Source: an uncultured Brachyspira sp. (lineage in GTDB: Bacteria > Spirochaetota > Brachyspiria > Brachyspirales > Brachyspiraceae). Taken from it: 64,000 nt of DNA. Both the position numbers and the translations under genes were made by a program. How positions within the stretch are numbered: position 1 is the first letter of the stretch; every line of letters starts with the position of its first letter. The stretch is from assembly GCF_944390845.1 (NCBI RefSeq), contig NZ_CALXRM010000004.1, positions 21,983 to 85,982 on the forward strand. Reading direction: 5' to 3'. Of this stretch, positions 8,901 to 19,261 are shown in pieces. The notes under the pieces were generated by a model. The model was not told the DNA's origin, searched no databases, and saw only the letters and a list, made by a program, of their open reading frames with translations.

Positions 8901-9405
8901 CTTAGAACATTGGAAACAAAGAGGTATTAATGGTTGGATAGGTAATTATAAAGATAGCTATATTATGGGGAATCTATTTACTAATAGATATTCAAATGCT
9001 GAAATATGGAATGGGGTATTTTTTTGGTCTAGAAATATACAAAATACAAAAAAATTATTAAAACAAGTAATAGTAAATAATAATAATGTGTATAATACTT
9101 CTGTAGCAGAAAAAGGTGCCTTAATAAATAGAACAGCAGATTATATATCTCAAGTAGATAATAATATTAAAGGAGGAATAATATTGCCTGTTTATAATGC
9201 TGCTACAGTATATGTAAGAAGTGATTACGATTTTTATTTTATATCTAATATAGAATATAATGATAAAAATTTAAAATTAACAAATTATAATTTTTATGTA
9301 AATAATTCAAAATATTTTGTATATCTTATTAAATCAGATGTCAAATTAACAAATTTTGGTAATGGATTTATTCTCATTAATGATAAATTGGTAAAAAAAT
9401 TATAA
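5977..9405 (+). CDS. Large polytopic membrane protein, GT-C glycosyltransferase-like
   Basis: 1142 residues from ATG 5977, chosen because GGAG lies 6 bases upstream (an upstream in-frame ATG at 5956 lacks a site). Seen: one N-terminal helix, a short extracytoplasmic part, two more helices near residues 120-180, a ~200-residue soluble beta-rich-looking part, then a dozen or so hydrophobic segments and a C-terminal soluble region. The DSTEFFGRD segment after a helix could be the acidic first-loop motif of GT-C enzymes, which use lipid-linked sugars on the outer face of the inner membrane. I do not recognise a named family. It heads a polysaccharide operon, 22 bases before rfbF. Extremely AT-rich codon use. 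Confidence 0.6.
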   Translation: MKNKLNKILLITSTILVIVILILALFASINREGYLSNFQLNKDLSKKNAYYYDFRLKYYSKIFRNSDIYGVVFDIPQFAYVGKNLIEFKNITFDKKGSSPFCNFISTRELQYDDKIQGINYKLKLKIPIWLVFIIVVTYILFNYKLIIDIFKEKKEIIIKVSKISSVSILAILVLLFILGKLNHKASLEDLELVAESEAGYIYRARVVSKGLFSENAIYKYNNILKFENKPEYIKNYGYNINLKLVNHKNKNGSIYNNPDKTVTISNNNNYYSILGYDIEPSVGEKYIFTLEAKKIGDVSGNIKYQLDDINQNIVVSSTDKMTDEYKEYTSTLYIKDAKKSIKPVIRLHYPVGTINVKYLNIQQVSDNLYLKSGNTIIFTSSKKINDKILTGNIIFKLNPNNIFIFILIISIIYLLKNVIDFCINKIIDIINYFGIYLNKSFYDNIIINQNTHNEKTNCIIYILFLLFPIISLTYISIAKSIPYYYWIDSTEFFGRDILLSYLGIPPGHLLYPNMIPLILYKYIFLPIGYFFNIISSVDLTNFQNSLNPYLYLIEIIEYVRNINILILLIFMILMYINFIKIFNIEKITNNKLFIYIYYLSLFIISCMSSFIASPIIYQMIIIRYDTIGLLLISISLYFTILSSETNTCYDRKHILYIILSSICAGGAVLSKLQFGSWMICIFIIYIILNINKFYNKDLININFKKTSYIISLFTIIFIFINIIVYNLFVNKKIIETIWLNRINPEIVLYILTSISVFFIALSVLAILIAYNKIKANEYIKIFFNNAIYYIVFSFSPMILSLLLPKGIDMLCNAWIFTYGGGNILAALTYNIRYIKEAQKILMLLVISGIFSISIIILSIRFYKKIINKILSNIVLIRTLLSILLIIISFIFIKALRSESTIKDAIISYTILYASILIVFRNIILYLKYDKIKNTLIIIFIIISSIISLKYIINIHNNNIAYASHHKNDNESYYNLEHWKQRGINGWIGNYKDSYIMGNLFTNRYSNAEIWNGVFFWSRNIQNTKKLLKQVIVNNNNVYNTSVAEKGALINRTADYISQVDNNIKGGIILPVYNAATVYVRSDYDFYFISNIEYNDKNLKLTNYNFYVNNSKYFVYLIKSDVKLTNFGNGFILINDKLVKKL

Positions 9406-9427
9406 TAAAAAATTGAGAGGTACTTTA

Positions 9428-10216
9428 ATGAAAGCTGTAATATTAGCAGGCGGGCTTGGTACTAGGCTCGGTGAAGAGACTATAATAAGACCAAAGCCTT
9501 TAGTAGAAATAGGCGGTAAGCCAATTGTATGGCATATTATGAAACATTATTCTCATTATGGAATAAATGATTTTGTTGTGCTGCTTGGTTATAAAGGATA
9601 TATGATTAAAGAGTTTTTTGATAATTATAGAAGACATTTATATGATATGAAAATAGATTTTAAGCATAACAAATCTGAAGTTTTAAGATCTAGTCTCAAT
9701 ATAGAGGAAAAAAAATGGACTATAGAACTTATAGATACAGGTGAACATAGTATGACGGGTGGAAGACTAAAAAGAGCTTATGAATATTTAAAAAATGAAG
9801 AAAGTTTCTGTCTAACTTATGGAGATGGAGTTTCAGATATTAATATAGAAAAAGAAATTAAATTCCACAAAGATAATAAAAAAATAGCAACAATGGCTGC
9901 TGTTTTTCCTCCAGCAAGATGGGGAGCTATAAGTATTAATAATGATAATATGATTACAGATTTTATAGAAAAACCAAGAGGAGATAATGCTTATATAAAT
10001 GGAGGTTTTTTTGTATTAAATACTAAAATATTTGATTATATAGATGGAGATAGTACTATATTTGAACAGGAACCTTTAAGAAAATTAGCTAAAGATAGTG
10101 AACTTATGGCATTCAAACATGATGGTTTTTGGCAATGTATGGATACTCAAAGAGATAAAGCTTTGCTTGAAGATATGTGGAATAAAGGAAATGCACCATG
10201 GAAAACTTGGAAATAA
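9428..10216 (+). CDS. rfbF: Glucose-1-phosphate cytidylyltransferase
   Basis: Makes CDP-glucose from CTP and glucose 1-phosphate, the first step to CDP-3,6-dideoxyhexoses (also called DdhA/AscA). 262 residues from ATG 9428, with GAGAGG at 9415-9420 deciding the start. Seen: MKAVILAGGLGTRLGEET with the nucleotidyltransferase GGxGTR loop, RPKPLVEIGGKP lysine motif, TYGDGVSDINI metal-binding Asp, and the CDP-specific tail WQCMDTQRDK. The end overlaps the next gene by 19 bases, so the two are co-translated. Confidence 0.95.
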   Translation: MKAVILAGGLGTRLGEETIIRPKPLVEIGGKPIVWHIMKHYSHYGINDFVVLLGYKGYMIKEFFDNYRRHLYDMKIDFKHNKSEVLRSSLNIEEKKWTIELIDTGEHSMTGGRLKRAYEYLKNEESFCLTYGDGVSDINIEKEIKFHKDNKKIATMAAVFPPARWGAISINNDNMITDFIEKPRGDNAYINGGFFVLNTKIFDYIDGDSTIFEQEPLRKLAKDSELMAFKHDGFWQCMDTQRDKALLEDMWNKGNAPWKTWK

Positions 10217-11262
10217 AAAATATATTTAGTTTTTTAAAAAATAAAAAAATATTAATAACAGGACATACTGGTTTTAAAGGTGCTTGGTTTTCTAAGCTGC
10301 TTTTAACTTTTGGTGCTGAAGTATATGGTATATCTTTGCAAGCTGAAGATTTGTCATTATATAATTTGATTAAACTAGATAATGAAGTAAAATCTTATAT
10401 ACAGGATATAAGAGATTTAGAAAAAATAAAAAACATAGTAAAAGAAATAAATCCAGATATAATATTTCATTTAGCAGCACAGCCTCTTGTAATAGATAGT
10501 TATAACAGACCTGTATATACATTTGAATCTAATGTAATAGGCACAGTTAATTTAATGGAAGCTATGAGAGAATTAAATAATTTAGAATGTGCTGTAATGA
10601 TTACAACAGATAAAGTTTATGATAATAAAGAATGGGTATGGGGATACAGAGAAAACGATGCCTTAGGCGGCCATGATCCGTATTCTGCTTCTAAAGCATG
10701 TGCTGAAATAGCAATAAAAAGTTATAAAAAATCATTTTTTAAAAATGTTAATATAGCAAGTGTAAGAGCAGGTAATGTCATAGGAGGAGGAGATTTTGCT
10801 GATAATAGAATAATACCTGATATAGTAAGATCTATAGAAAAAAATATTCCTGTAGAATTAAGAAATCCAAATAGTGTAAGACCTTGGCAGCATGTTTTAG
10901 ATGTACTTTACGGATATTTATTAGTATGTTATAATTTAACAAACAATAAAAATATTTCAGAAAGCTATAATTTTGCCCCAATAGATGAAGGTAATAAATT
11001 TACTGTTGAATATATTACTAAAGCTTTTATTGATAATATTGGTAAAGGAAGTTATATAATAAATTCTCCTGAAACTTCTAAAAAAGAAATGAATATATTA
11101 AGATTAGACTCATCCTTGGCAAGAAAAGAATTAGGCTGGAAAGAGAAATTTAATACAGAAGAAGCAATAAAACAAACAGCTGTTTGGTACAGCGAATATT
11201 TAAATAAAAATGATATTAATAATATCACAGAAAAACAAATAAAAAATTATATAGAAGGTTAA
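10198..11262 (+). CDS. rfbG: CDP-glucose 4,6-dehydratase
   Basis: NAD-dependent extended SDR enzyme making CDP-4-keto-6-deoxyglucose; 354 residues, standard length. Seen: Rossmann motif TGHTGFKGAW near residues 21-30, the HLAAQPLV strand, ITTDKVYDN with the catalytic Thr, and the YSASKACAE motif with the catalytic Tyr and Lys. RPWQHVLD near residue 230 is typical of the family. It starts inside rfbF and is 5 bases ahead of rfbH, a tight operon. Confidence 0.95.
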   Translation: MENLEIKNIFSFLKNKKILITGHTGFKGAWFSKLLLTFGAEVYGISLQAEDLSLYNLIKLDNEVKSYIQDIRDLEKIKNIVKEINPDIIFHLAAQPLVIDSYNRPVYTFESNVIGTVNLMEAMRELNNLECAVMITTDKVYDNKEWVWGYRENDALGGHDPYSASKACAEIAIKSYKKSFFKNVNIASVRAGNVIGGGDFADNRIIPDIVRSIEKNIPVELRNPNSVRPWQHVLDVLYGYLLVCYNLTNNKNISESYNFAPIDEGNKFTVEYITKAFIDNIGKGSYIINSPETSKKEMNILRLDSSLARKELGWKEKFNTEEAIKQTAVWYSEYLNKNDINNITEKQIKNYIEG

Positions 11263-11267
11263 TTAAT

Positions 11268-12566
11268 ATGGATAGAAATAAAATATTAGAATTAGTAAAA
11301 GAATATGCTAAAGAAGAATATTTTCCAAAAAAGTTTGTAGAAGGAGAAAGTTCTGTACCTGTATCAGGTAGAGTATTTGATGAAGATGATATTGCTACTT
11401 TAGTTGATAGTGCTTTGGATTTTCATCTTACAACATATAGATATAATGATGAATTTGAAAAATGTTTAAAAGAATTTTTTGGATTAAAATATGCTTTAAG
11501 TTGTAATTCCGGATCTTCAGCAAATTTGATAGCTGTAAGTTCTTTAAAAAGCCATTTACTTAAAGATAGGGCGTTAAAAGAAGGAGATGAAGTTATTACT
11601 GTAGCTGCTGGTTTTCCAACAACTGTAAATCCAATACTACAAAATAATTTAGTACCTGTATTTGTAGATGTTGAATTAGAAACTTATAATGTTAACACTG
11701 AATTGATAGAAAAAGCTATAAGTGATAAAACTAAAGCTATAATTTTAGCCCACACACTAGGAAATCCATTTAATTTAAAAAAAGTTAAAGAAATTTGTGA
11801 AAAGTATAATTTGTGGCTAATTGAAGACTGCTGTGATGCATTTGGAAGTATTTATGATAATAAAAAAGTTGGTACTTTTGGTGATATTGCTACATTAAGT
11901 TTTTATCCCGCTCATCATATAACTATGGGAGAAGGCGGAGCAGTACTTACCAATAATCCTATACTAAAAAAAGCTATGGAAAGTATTAGAGATTGGGGAC
12001 GTGATTGCTGGTGTCCTCCAGGATGTGATAATACTTGTAATCAAAGATTTAGCCAAAAATTAGGGGATTTACCTGAAGGATATGATCATAAATATACATA
12101 TTCTCATTTGGGTTATAATTTAAAAATTACAGATATGCAGGCTGCTTGCGGCGTAGCTCAATTGAAAAAGGTTAGCACTTTTATAGAAAAAAGAAGAGCT
12201 AATTTTAAAAAGTTAAAAGAAAGATTACAAAAATTTGATAAATATATCATATTACCAAATGCTCAGGAAAATAGTGACCCATCTTGGTTTGGTTTTCTTA
12301 TAAGTGTTAAAGAAAATGCTCCGTTTACAAGAAATGATATTGTTAAATATTTAAATGATAAAAAAATTGGTACTAGATTATTATTTGCTGGTAATATTAT
12401 AAAGCAGCCTTATATGATAGGAAGAAATTATAGAGTTGTAGGAGAATTAAAGAATTCTGATTTTATTATGAATAATACTTTTTGGATTGGGGTTTATCCT
12501 GCTATTAATGATGAAATGATAGAATATATAGAGAAATGTTTCGATTCTTATATAAACAAAATATGA
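11268..12566 (+). CDS. rfbH: CDP-4-keto-6-deoxyglucose 3-dehydrase E1 (RfbH/DdhC/AscC)
   Basis: PMP and [2Fe-2S]-dependent enzyme that removes the C3 hydroxyl of CDP-4-keto-6-deoxyglucose together with a reductase (E3). 432 residues. Seen: the aminotransferase fold but with His at 216 (SFYPAHHITMGEGG) where ordinary enzymes have the PLP-binding Lys, which is diagnostic; and cysteines C189, C247, C249 and C257 at the spacing of the Yersinia E1 iron-sulphur cluster (C-x57-C-x1-C-x7-C). An E3-type ferredoxin reductase (DdhD/AscD) is not in this window, so it must be encoded elsewhere or replaced. Confidence 0.95.
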   Translation: MDRNKILELVKEYAKEEYFPKKFVEGESSVPVSGRVFDEDDIATLVDSALDFHLTTYRYNDEFEKCLKEFFGLKYALSCNSGSSANLIAVSSLKSHLLKDRALKEGDEVITVAAGFPTTVNPILQNNLVPVFVDVELETYNVNTELIEKAISDKTKAIILAHTLGNPFNLKKVKEICEKYNLWLIEDCCDAFGSIYDNKKVGTFGDIATLSFYPAHHITMGEGGAVLTNNPILKKAMESIRDWGRDCWCPPGCDNTCNQRFSQKLGDLPEGYDHKYTYSHLGYNLKITDMQAACGVAQLKKVSTFIEKRRANFKKLKERLQKFDKYIILPNAQENSDPSWFGFLISVKENAPFTRNDIVKYLNDKKIGTRLLFAGNIIKQPYMIGRNYRVVGELKNSDFIMNNTFWIGVYPAINDEMIEYIEKCFDSYINKI

Positions 12567-12587
12567 TTTTTATAATAGGATAATTAT

Positions 12588-13121
12588 ATGAATTTAGAAA
12601 ACACCACTATAGATGGGGCATATATATTACAAAATAACTATATAGAAGATGAAAGAGGATATTTTTTGAGAATATTTGATAATAAAGAACTTGAAAAATA
12701 TAATTTAAGTTTTAATTTAATACAATCTAATATTAACTACAATAAAAAATCTGGAACATTAAGGGGAATGCATTATCAAAAATATCCCTATCCAGAAATA
12801 AAAATTGTTAGATGTTTAAAAGGAAAAATATTTGATGTGATAGCAGATGTTCGTAAAGATTCTCCAAGTTACGGTAAATATTGTACTGTTGAATTATCAG
12901 AAGAAAATGGAAAAATGCTTTATATTCCCCCTTATGTGGCTCATGGTTTTCAAACACTAGAAGATAATACTGTAGTGGCTTATTTTCTAAGTACATATTT
13001 TGTACCAGATGCCTATGGATATTTAAGATGGGATGATCCATCATTCAATATTAAATGGCCTGAATGTAAAAATAGAATTATAAGTGAAAAAGATAAAAAT
13101 ATACCAGATTTTATTTTTTAG
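12588..13121 (+). CDS. RmlC-like sugar-nucleotide 3,5-epimerase (AscE candidate)
   Basis: 177-residue cupin of the dTDP-4-dehydrorhamnose 3,5-epimerase family. Seen: DERGYFLRIF at residues 21-30, LRGMHYQ with the catalytic His, VIADVRKDSPSYGK with the partner Asp, and IPPYVAHGFQ. In classic rhamnose clusters it acts on dTDP sugars, but here the neighbours are CDP-sugar enzymes and no rmlA/B/D are present. In Yersinia the homologous AscE epimerises the CDP-3,6-dideoxy-4-keto sugar on the way to CDP-ascarylose, so that role is inferred. Read-through with the flanking genes (gaps 21 and 9 bases) supports one operon. Confidence 0.85.
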   Translation: MNLENTTIDGAYILQNNYIEDERGYFLRIFDNKELEKYNLSFNLIQSNINYNKKSGTLRGMHYQKYPYPEIKIVRCLKGKIFDVIADVRKDSPSYGKYCTVELSEENGKMLYIPPYVAHGFQTLEDNTVVAYFLSTYFVPDAYGYLRWDDPSFNIKWPECKNRIISEKDKNIPDFIF

Positions 13122-13130
13122 GATTTTATT

Positions 13131-14009
13131 ATGAAAAAAATAATAGTTACAGGAATAACTGGTTCTATTGGACAATATATAGTAAAACCATTAAATGAAT
13201 TGGGATTCAATATATATGGTATAGGAACTAGAAATATTAAGTCTCCAAATTTTAATTATATAAATCTGAATATCAATGATTATCAAAAATTACAAAACAT
13301 TTTTAATGATATAAAGCCAGAATATCTAATACATTTAGCTTGGGATTTAAGTAGTGGATATTTTCATTCAAATACTAATTTTGATATGATTACTTCATCT
13401 ATAAATATTTTAAAATATTTCAAAGATAATAATGGTAAAAAAGCTATTTATATTGGTACATATGCAGAATATAGTTTTGATAATATTCCTGCCAAAGAAA
13501 ATGATAGATTAAATCCAACAACAGTATATGCTAAATGCAAAAATTATTTAAGAGAGATATTTGAGTTATATTGCAAAAATAACAACATAGATTTTTGTTG
13601 GGCTAGATTGTTCAATACATATGGAGAAAATGATAATAATACAAGATTATTTCCTTATATCATTAATTCTTTAAAAAATAATATAAAGGTTTCTGTAAAT
13701 CATTCACAATTAGAAAAAGATTATATATATGCTGGTGATGCTGCCAAAATACTAGCTTTAATTATTAATTCTGATATTACTGGAACTATTAATATTTGTT
13801 CTGGTCAAGGTATAAAATTAAGTGATTTGGCTATTATGATAGCAGAAAAATTAGGAAAAATAGATTTATTAGAATTAAATAACTTTGATACAGATGAGCC
13901 TTTAAAAACTATAGGAGATAATTCTAGAATTATAAATGAACTTAAATTTACTAATTATACAGATATTAATAAAATAATAGATATGATAATTATGGATAAT
14001 AAACTATAA
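13131..14009 (+). CDS. NAD(P)-dependent sugar-nucleotide reductase (AscF-like SDR)
   Basis: 292-residue extended SDR. Seen: TGITGSIGQYI Rossmann motif at residues 7-17, HLAWDLSSG, and a YAKCKN catalytic Tyr-x3-Lys near residue 133. Placed after the 3,5-epimerase, it is the natural last step: 4-keto reduction of the CDP-3,6-dideoxyhexose. Without the epimerase the product would be abequose or paratose type; with it, ascarylose. The assignment comes from context; the protein alone would only be called an epimerase/dehydratase. Confidence 0.75.
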   Translation: MKKIIVTGITGSIGQYIVKPLNELGFNIYGIGTRNIKSPNFNYINLNINDYQKLQNIFNDIKPEYLIHLAWDLSSGYFHSNTNFDMITSSINILKYFKDNNGKKAIYIGTYAEYSFDNIPAKENDRLNPTTVYAKCKNYLREIFELYCKNNNIDFCWARLFNTYGENDNNTRLFPYIINSLKNNIKVSVNHSQLEKDYIYAGDAAKILALIINSDITGTINICSGQGIKLSDLAIMIAEKLGKIDLLELNNFDTDEPLKTIGDNSRIINELKFTNYTDINKIIDMIIMDNKL

Positions 14010-14083
14010 TATTATATTTATTCATATAAAAACATTACAATAATATTAATAAAAATATAATTTTACTAATTTTGGAGAAAACT

Positions 14084-14908
14084 ATGAATTACCAATTTAC
14101 AAATGAAGAACTTTTAGAAATGGAAAATAAAATACCAAAATATGAAAAACACGAATTTTTTGAAAAGAGAAATAAATATGCATTAATTATTGCAATAATG
14201 AATGAGGGTAAAAGATTTTTATCACAAATAGATAAAATGAAAAAATCTAATATATTTAATCAATGTGATGTATTCATATGCGATGGTAGTGATGAAGATA
14301 AATTGTTATCTTTAGATTTTATTGAATCAATTGGTACAAGAAAACTTCTCGTTAATAAAAGTGGAAGTAAAGGAAGGACATTAAAATTAAAACAACTTCT
14401 TTATGAAACTGCAATAGATGGTTATGAAGGTGTTATTATGGTTGACGGTAATAATAAAGATAGTGTAGATGAATGTTTACATTTATTTGTAGAAAAACTT
14501 GATGAAGGATATGATTTAATTCAAGCTACTAGATTTACTTTAGGTGGAAAAGAAGAAAATACTCCTTTGTTAAGAAAAATTGGCTTAAGATTTATAGCTT
14601 CTCCATTGATAAGTTTTGTATCAGGTTTTCATTATGATGATGTACTTAATGGTTTTAGAGCATTTTCTAAAAGATTCATATTAGACAAAAGAATAGATTT
14701 ATTTAGGGAAGAATTTATATATTATGAATATGATATTTATCCTTTAGTTCATGTAAAAAAACTAGGCTATAAGGCCTGTCAGGTTCCAACTATAAGAAAA
14801 TATCCTAAAAATGAAATACCATCAAAAATTAAAGGTATAGTAAATATAAAGTTATTTTTTTATATAATTCAAAATGCATTTAGTAAAACAAAAAAAATAG
14901 ATAATTAA
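14084..14908 (+). CDS. Family 2 glycosyltransferase
   Basis: 274 residues from ATG 14084, decided by TTGGAG at 14072-14077 (an upstream in-frame TTG lies in the binding site itself). Seen: YALIIAIMNEGKRF, the CDGSDEDK and VMVDGNNKDS strands giving the DxD-like metal site, then LNGFRAFSK and a tail of basic residues. It resembles DPM1/GT2 transferases. Likely transfers a sugar, perhaps the dideoxyhexose made by the upstream genes, to a lipid or glycan. 74 bases separate it from the reductase gene and no terminator is visible between them. Confidence 0.8.
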   Translation: MNYQFTNEELLEMENKIPKYEKHEFFEKRNKYALIIAIMNEGKRFLSQIDKMKKSNIFNQCDVFICDGSDEDKLLSLDFIESIGTRKLLVNKSGSKGRTLKLKQLLYETAIDGYEGVIMVDGNNKDSVDECLHLFVEKLDEGYDLIQATRFTLGGKEENTPLLRKIGLRFIASPLISFVSGFHYDDVLNGFRAFSKRFILDKRIDLFREEFIYYEYDIYPLVHVKKLGYKACQVPTIRKYPKNEIPSKIKGIVNIKLFFYIIQNAFSKTKKIDN

Positions 14909-15015
14909 ATAATAATATTTTTATAAATAATTTATACAATATAACAATAATTAATATATGAATTTTAATATAAAAATAAAAATATCATATATTTATAAAT
15001 GTTCGATTTTTTCAC

Positions 15016-15043
15016 TTGAAATTTATATGTTATGTTATATTAT
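15016..15043 (+). promoter_or_regulatory. Probable eno promoter
   Basis: TTGAAA (15016-15021) with a TATTAT -10-like box at 15038-15043, spacing 16. The gap from 14909 to here is plain AT-rich sequence without other signals. Confidence 0.45.
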
Positions 15044-15058
15044 ATATATCAATTATAA

Positions 15059-17310
<2,252 letters not shown>

Positions 17311-17335
17311 ACTTCTTATGAATTTTATTTACACA

Positions 17336-17647
17336 CCCTACCCTATAGATTTTAAAACTTAATTTTTATTTATAATACAAATTTTCCATAAAAATCTATC
17401 AACATTTTTCAAAGCCCACCCAAGTTGTATTTTGCTTTTAAATTTCATTACCGCACGTTTTGTTGATTCTCAAAAATAACAAAATTAGAATTATTAATAA
17501 TTTTATGCTCGTTAATATTATTAAGCGTGCGGTTGATACCATCATTAATTTAATTACATTTTGGGCGGGTGCTATAAATTCTAATTGAGTAAATTAAGAA
17601 ATAATAAATATAATTTTAAATCAAAATAAAAAAGAATAATGGGCGGG
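17336..17647. repeat. GGGCGGG/CCGCACG composite element, full palindromic copy C
   Basis: Boxes in order: CCCTACCC 17336-17343 (degenerate outer box), CCCACCC 17415-17421, CCGCACG 17451-17457, CGTGCGG 17526-17532, GGGCGGG 17563-17569, GGGCGGG 17641-17647. Left boxes are 79 and right boxes 78 bases apart. Both halves are present around a ~70-base centre. It follows the eno repeat array and precedes the hemerythrin promoter. Confidence 0.8.
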
Positions 17648-17709
17648 AATTATAATAATTTTAATTCTTTTAATAAATAATTATTATATTATAATAGCAA
17701 AATAACTGT

Positions 17710-17737
17710 TTGACAAATCTAACAAATTATATAAAAT
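17710..17737 (+). promoter_or_regulatory. Candidate hemerythrin promoter with inverted repeat
   Basis: TTGACA (17710-17715) and TAAAAT (17732-17737), spacing 16, enclosed by an inverted repeat AATAACT (17701-17707) / AGTTATT (17738-17744) that could be an operator. A second TATAAT-like box lies near 17800. Confidence 0.4.
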
Positions 17738-17827
17738 AGTTATTTATAAATTATTTTTAATAAAAAAATAATTTATATGTACAAATTATTTATATTTGTA
17801 TATAATATATAAGCAGAGGATTTTATT

Positions 17828-18268
17828 ATGAAAGATAAATATATAGTGTGGGAAAATAAATATAAAGTAGGTTATAAAAGAATAGATGATCAGCATTTAG
17901 AATTAATAGAGATTATCAATGATTTGTATGCTTGTATGGAAAATAGAGATTCAGAAGATGAAAATTTAAAAGAAGCTTTCAAAGATGCACTAAAAAAAAC
18001 TGTTGATTATGTAGCATATCATTTTTCTTATGAGGAGAAGATAATGCATGCTATAAAATACGGTAAATTACTGGAACATTCTTCATACCATAAAGAATTT
18101 ACCCAAACTATCTATAATTATGTTATGTCTTATGAGAAAGGTTCTTTAAAAGCGATTGATGATTTAGTAAAATATTTAAAAGATTGGTTTTTAAATCATA
18201 TATTGGTTACTGATAAAAAATTTATAGCTGAAGTGAAAGAAACTTTACAAAAACTTACAAATGAATAA
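17828..18268 (+). CDS. Bacteriohemerythrin 1
   Basis: 146-residue single-domain hemerythrin, an oxygen-binding non-haem diiron protein of the cytoplasm. All seven iron ligands are visible: H23 (DDQH), H65 and E69 (HFSYEE), H84 and H88 (HSSYH), H124 and D129. It lacks the few extra N-terminal residues of the two following copies. The GCAGAGGA site fits the ATG. First of three tandem paralogues (gaps 19 and 22 bases), clearly one operon. In an anaerobe the likely job is O2 scavenging, storage or sensing; this is inferred. Confidence 0.93.
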   Translation: MKDKYIVWENKYKVGYKRIDDQHLELIEIINDLYACMENRDSEDENLKEAFKDALKKTVDYVAYHFSYEEKIMHAIKYGKLLEHSSYHKEFTQTIYNYVMSYEKGSLKAIDDLVKYLKDWFLNHILVTDKKFIAEVKETLQKLTNE

Positions 18269-18287
18269 TAAATTTTAGGAGTTTTTT

Positions 18288-18743
18288 ATGGCTAGCAATC
18301 AAGAAAAAATAGAATGGATTAAATGGGACGATAAATATAAAATAGGTTATAAAAGAATTGATGATCAGCATAAGGAACTTGTAAATATCATAAATGATTT
18401 ATACGATTGTATAGACTATAGTGATTCAGAAGATGATAAATTAAAAGAAGCTTTCAAGAATGTACTTAAAAAGACAGTAGATTATGTCACATATCATTTT
18501 ACTTATGAAGAAAAAATAATGCATGCTATACAATATAGAAAGTTATTAGAGCATTCATCTTCACATAGAGAGTTTACCCAAACTATCTATAATTATGTTT
18601 TATCTTATGAGAATGGTTCGCTTGATGCCATTCATAATTTAGTGAAGTACCTAAAAGAATGGCTTTTAAACCATGTTTTAGTTGCGGATAAAGAATTCGT
18701 TATGGAAGTAATAGAGGTATTGAAAACGCTTTCAGAACAGTAG
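18288..18743 (+). CDS. Bacteriohemerythrin 2
   Basis: 151 residues, most like copy 1 (long shared stretches such as LKKTVDYV and LLEHSS). Ligands H28, H70, E74, H89, H93, H129, D134 are all present. TAGGAG precedes the ATG. The high similarity to copy 1, at the DNA level too (for example TTTACCCAAACTATCTATAA in both), indicates a recent tandem duplication. Confidence 0.93.
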   Translation: MASNQEKIEWIKWDDKYKIGYKRIDDQHKELVNIINDLYDCIDYSDSEDDKLKEAFKNVLKKTVDYVTYHFTYEEKIMHAIQYRKLLEHSSSHREFTQTIYNYVLSYENGSLDAIHNLVKYLKEWLLNHVLVADKEFVMEVIEVLKTLSEQ

Positions 18744-18765
18744 AACAATAATAGGAGAGTTAAAT

Positions 18766-19239
18766 ATGGATAGTTCAACAGAAGTTTTAGTAAAAGATGG
18801 TTGGATTAAATGGGATAAAAAATTCCAAACAGGCTACAAAAGAATTGATGATCAACATAAGGAACTTGTTAATATCATTAACGATTTGTATAATGTAGGA
18901 ATGGTTAATGATCTTAGTAATGAGGAAGTAAAAGTAACCTTTCACTCCATAATAAAAAGAACTATAGACTATGCTACTTATCATTTTTCTTATGAAGAAA
19001 AGATTATGGGAGCTGTTGATTATAGTTTGGCAAAAGATCATATAGCAAAACATAGATCATTTTCTTTAAAAATAGTTGATGATGTAAGCAGATATGAAAA
19101 TGGTGATGATCTAGCAATTGGAGATTTTCTTGATTTTTTAAAGAATTGGCTTTTACATCACATAATAGTAGAAGACAAAAAATTCATAGCTGAATTAAAA
19201 TCAACTTTACAAAAGATGTATGAAGATGAATTAAATTAA
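18766..19239 (+). CDS. Bacteriohemerythrin 3
   Basis: 157 residues, the most diverged copy, with a longer N-terminus. Ligands H31, H73, E77, H92, H96, H132, D137 are kept; the second half (VDDVSRYENGDDLAIGD) differs from copies 1 and 2. AGGAGAG precedes the ATG. The gene converges with the sirtuin gene 22 bases away, with no obvious terminator between. Confidence 0.93.
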   Translation: MDSSTEVLVKDGWIKWDKKFQTGYKRIDDQHKELVNIINDLYNVGMVNDLSNEEVKVTFHSIIKRTIDYATYHFSYEEKIMGAVDYSLAKDHIAKHRSFSLKIVDDVSRYENGDDLAIGDFLDFLKNWLLHHIIVEDKKFIAELKSTLQKMYEDELN

Positions 19240-19261
19240 ATATTAATTAATCAATACTTCA

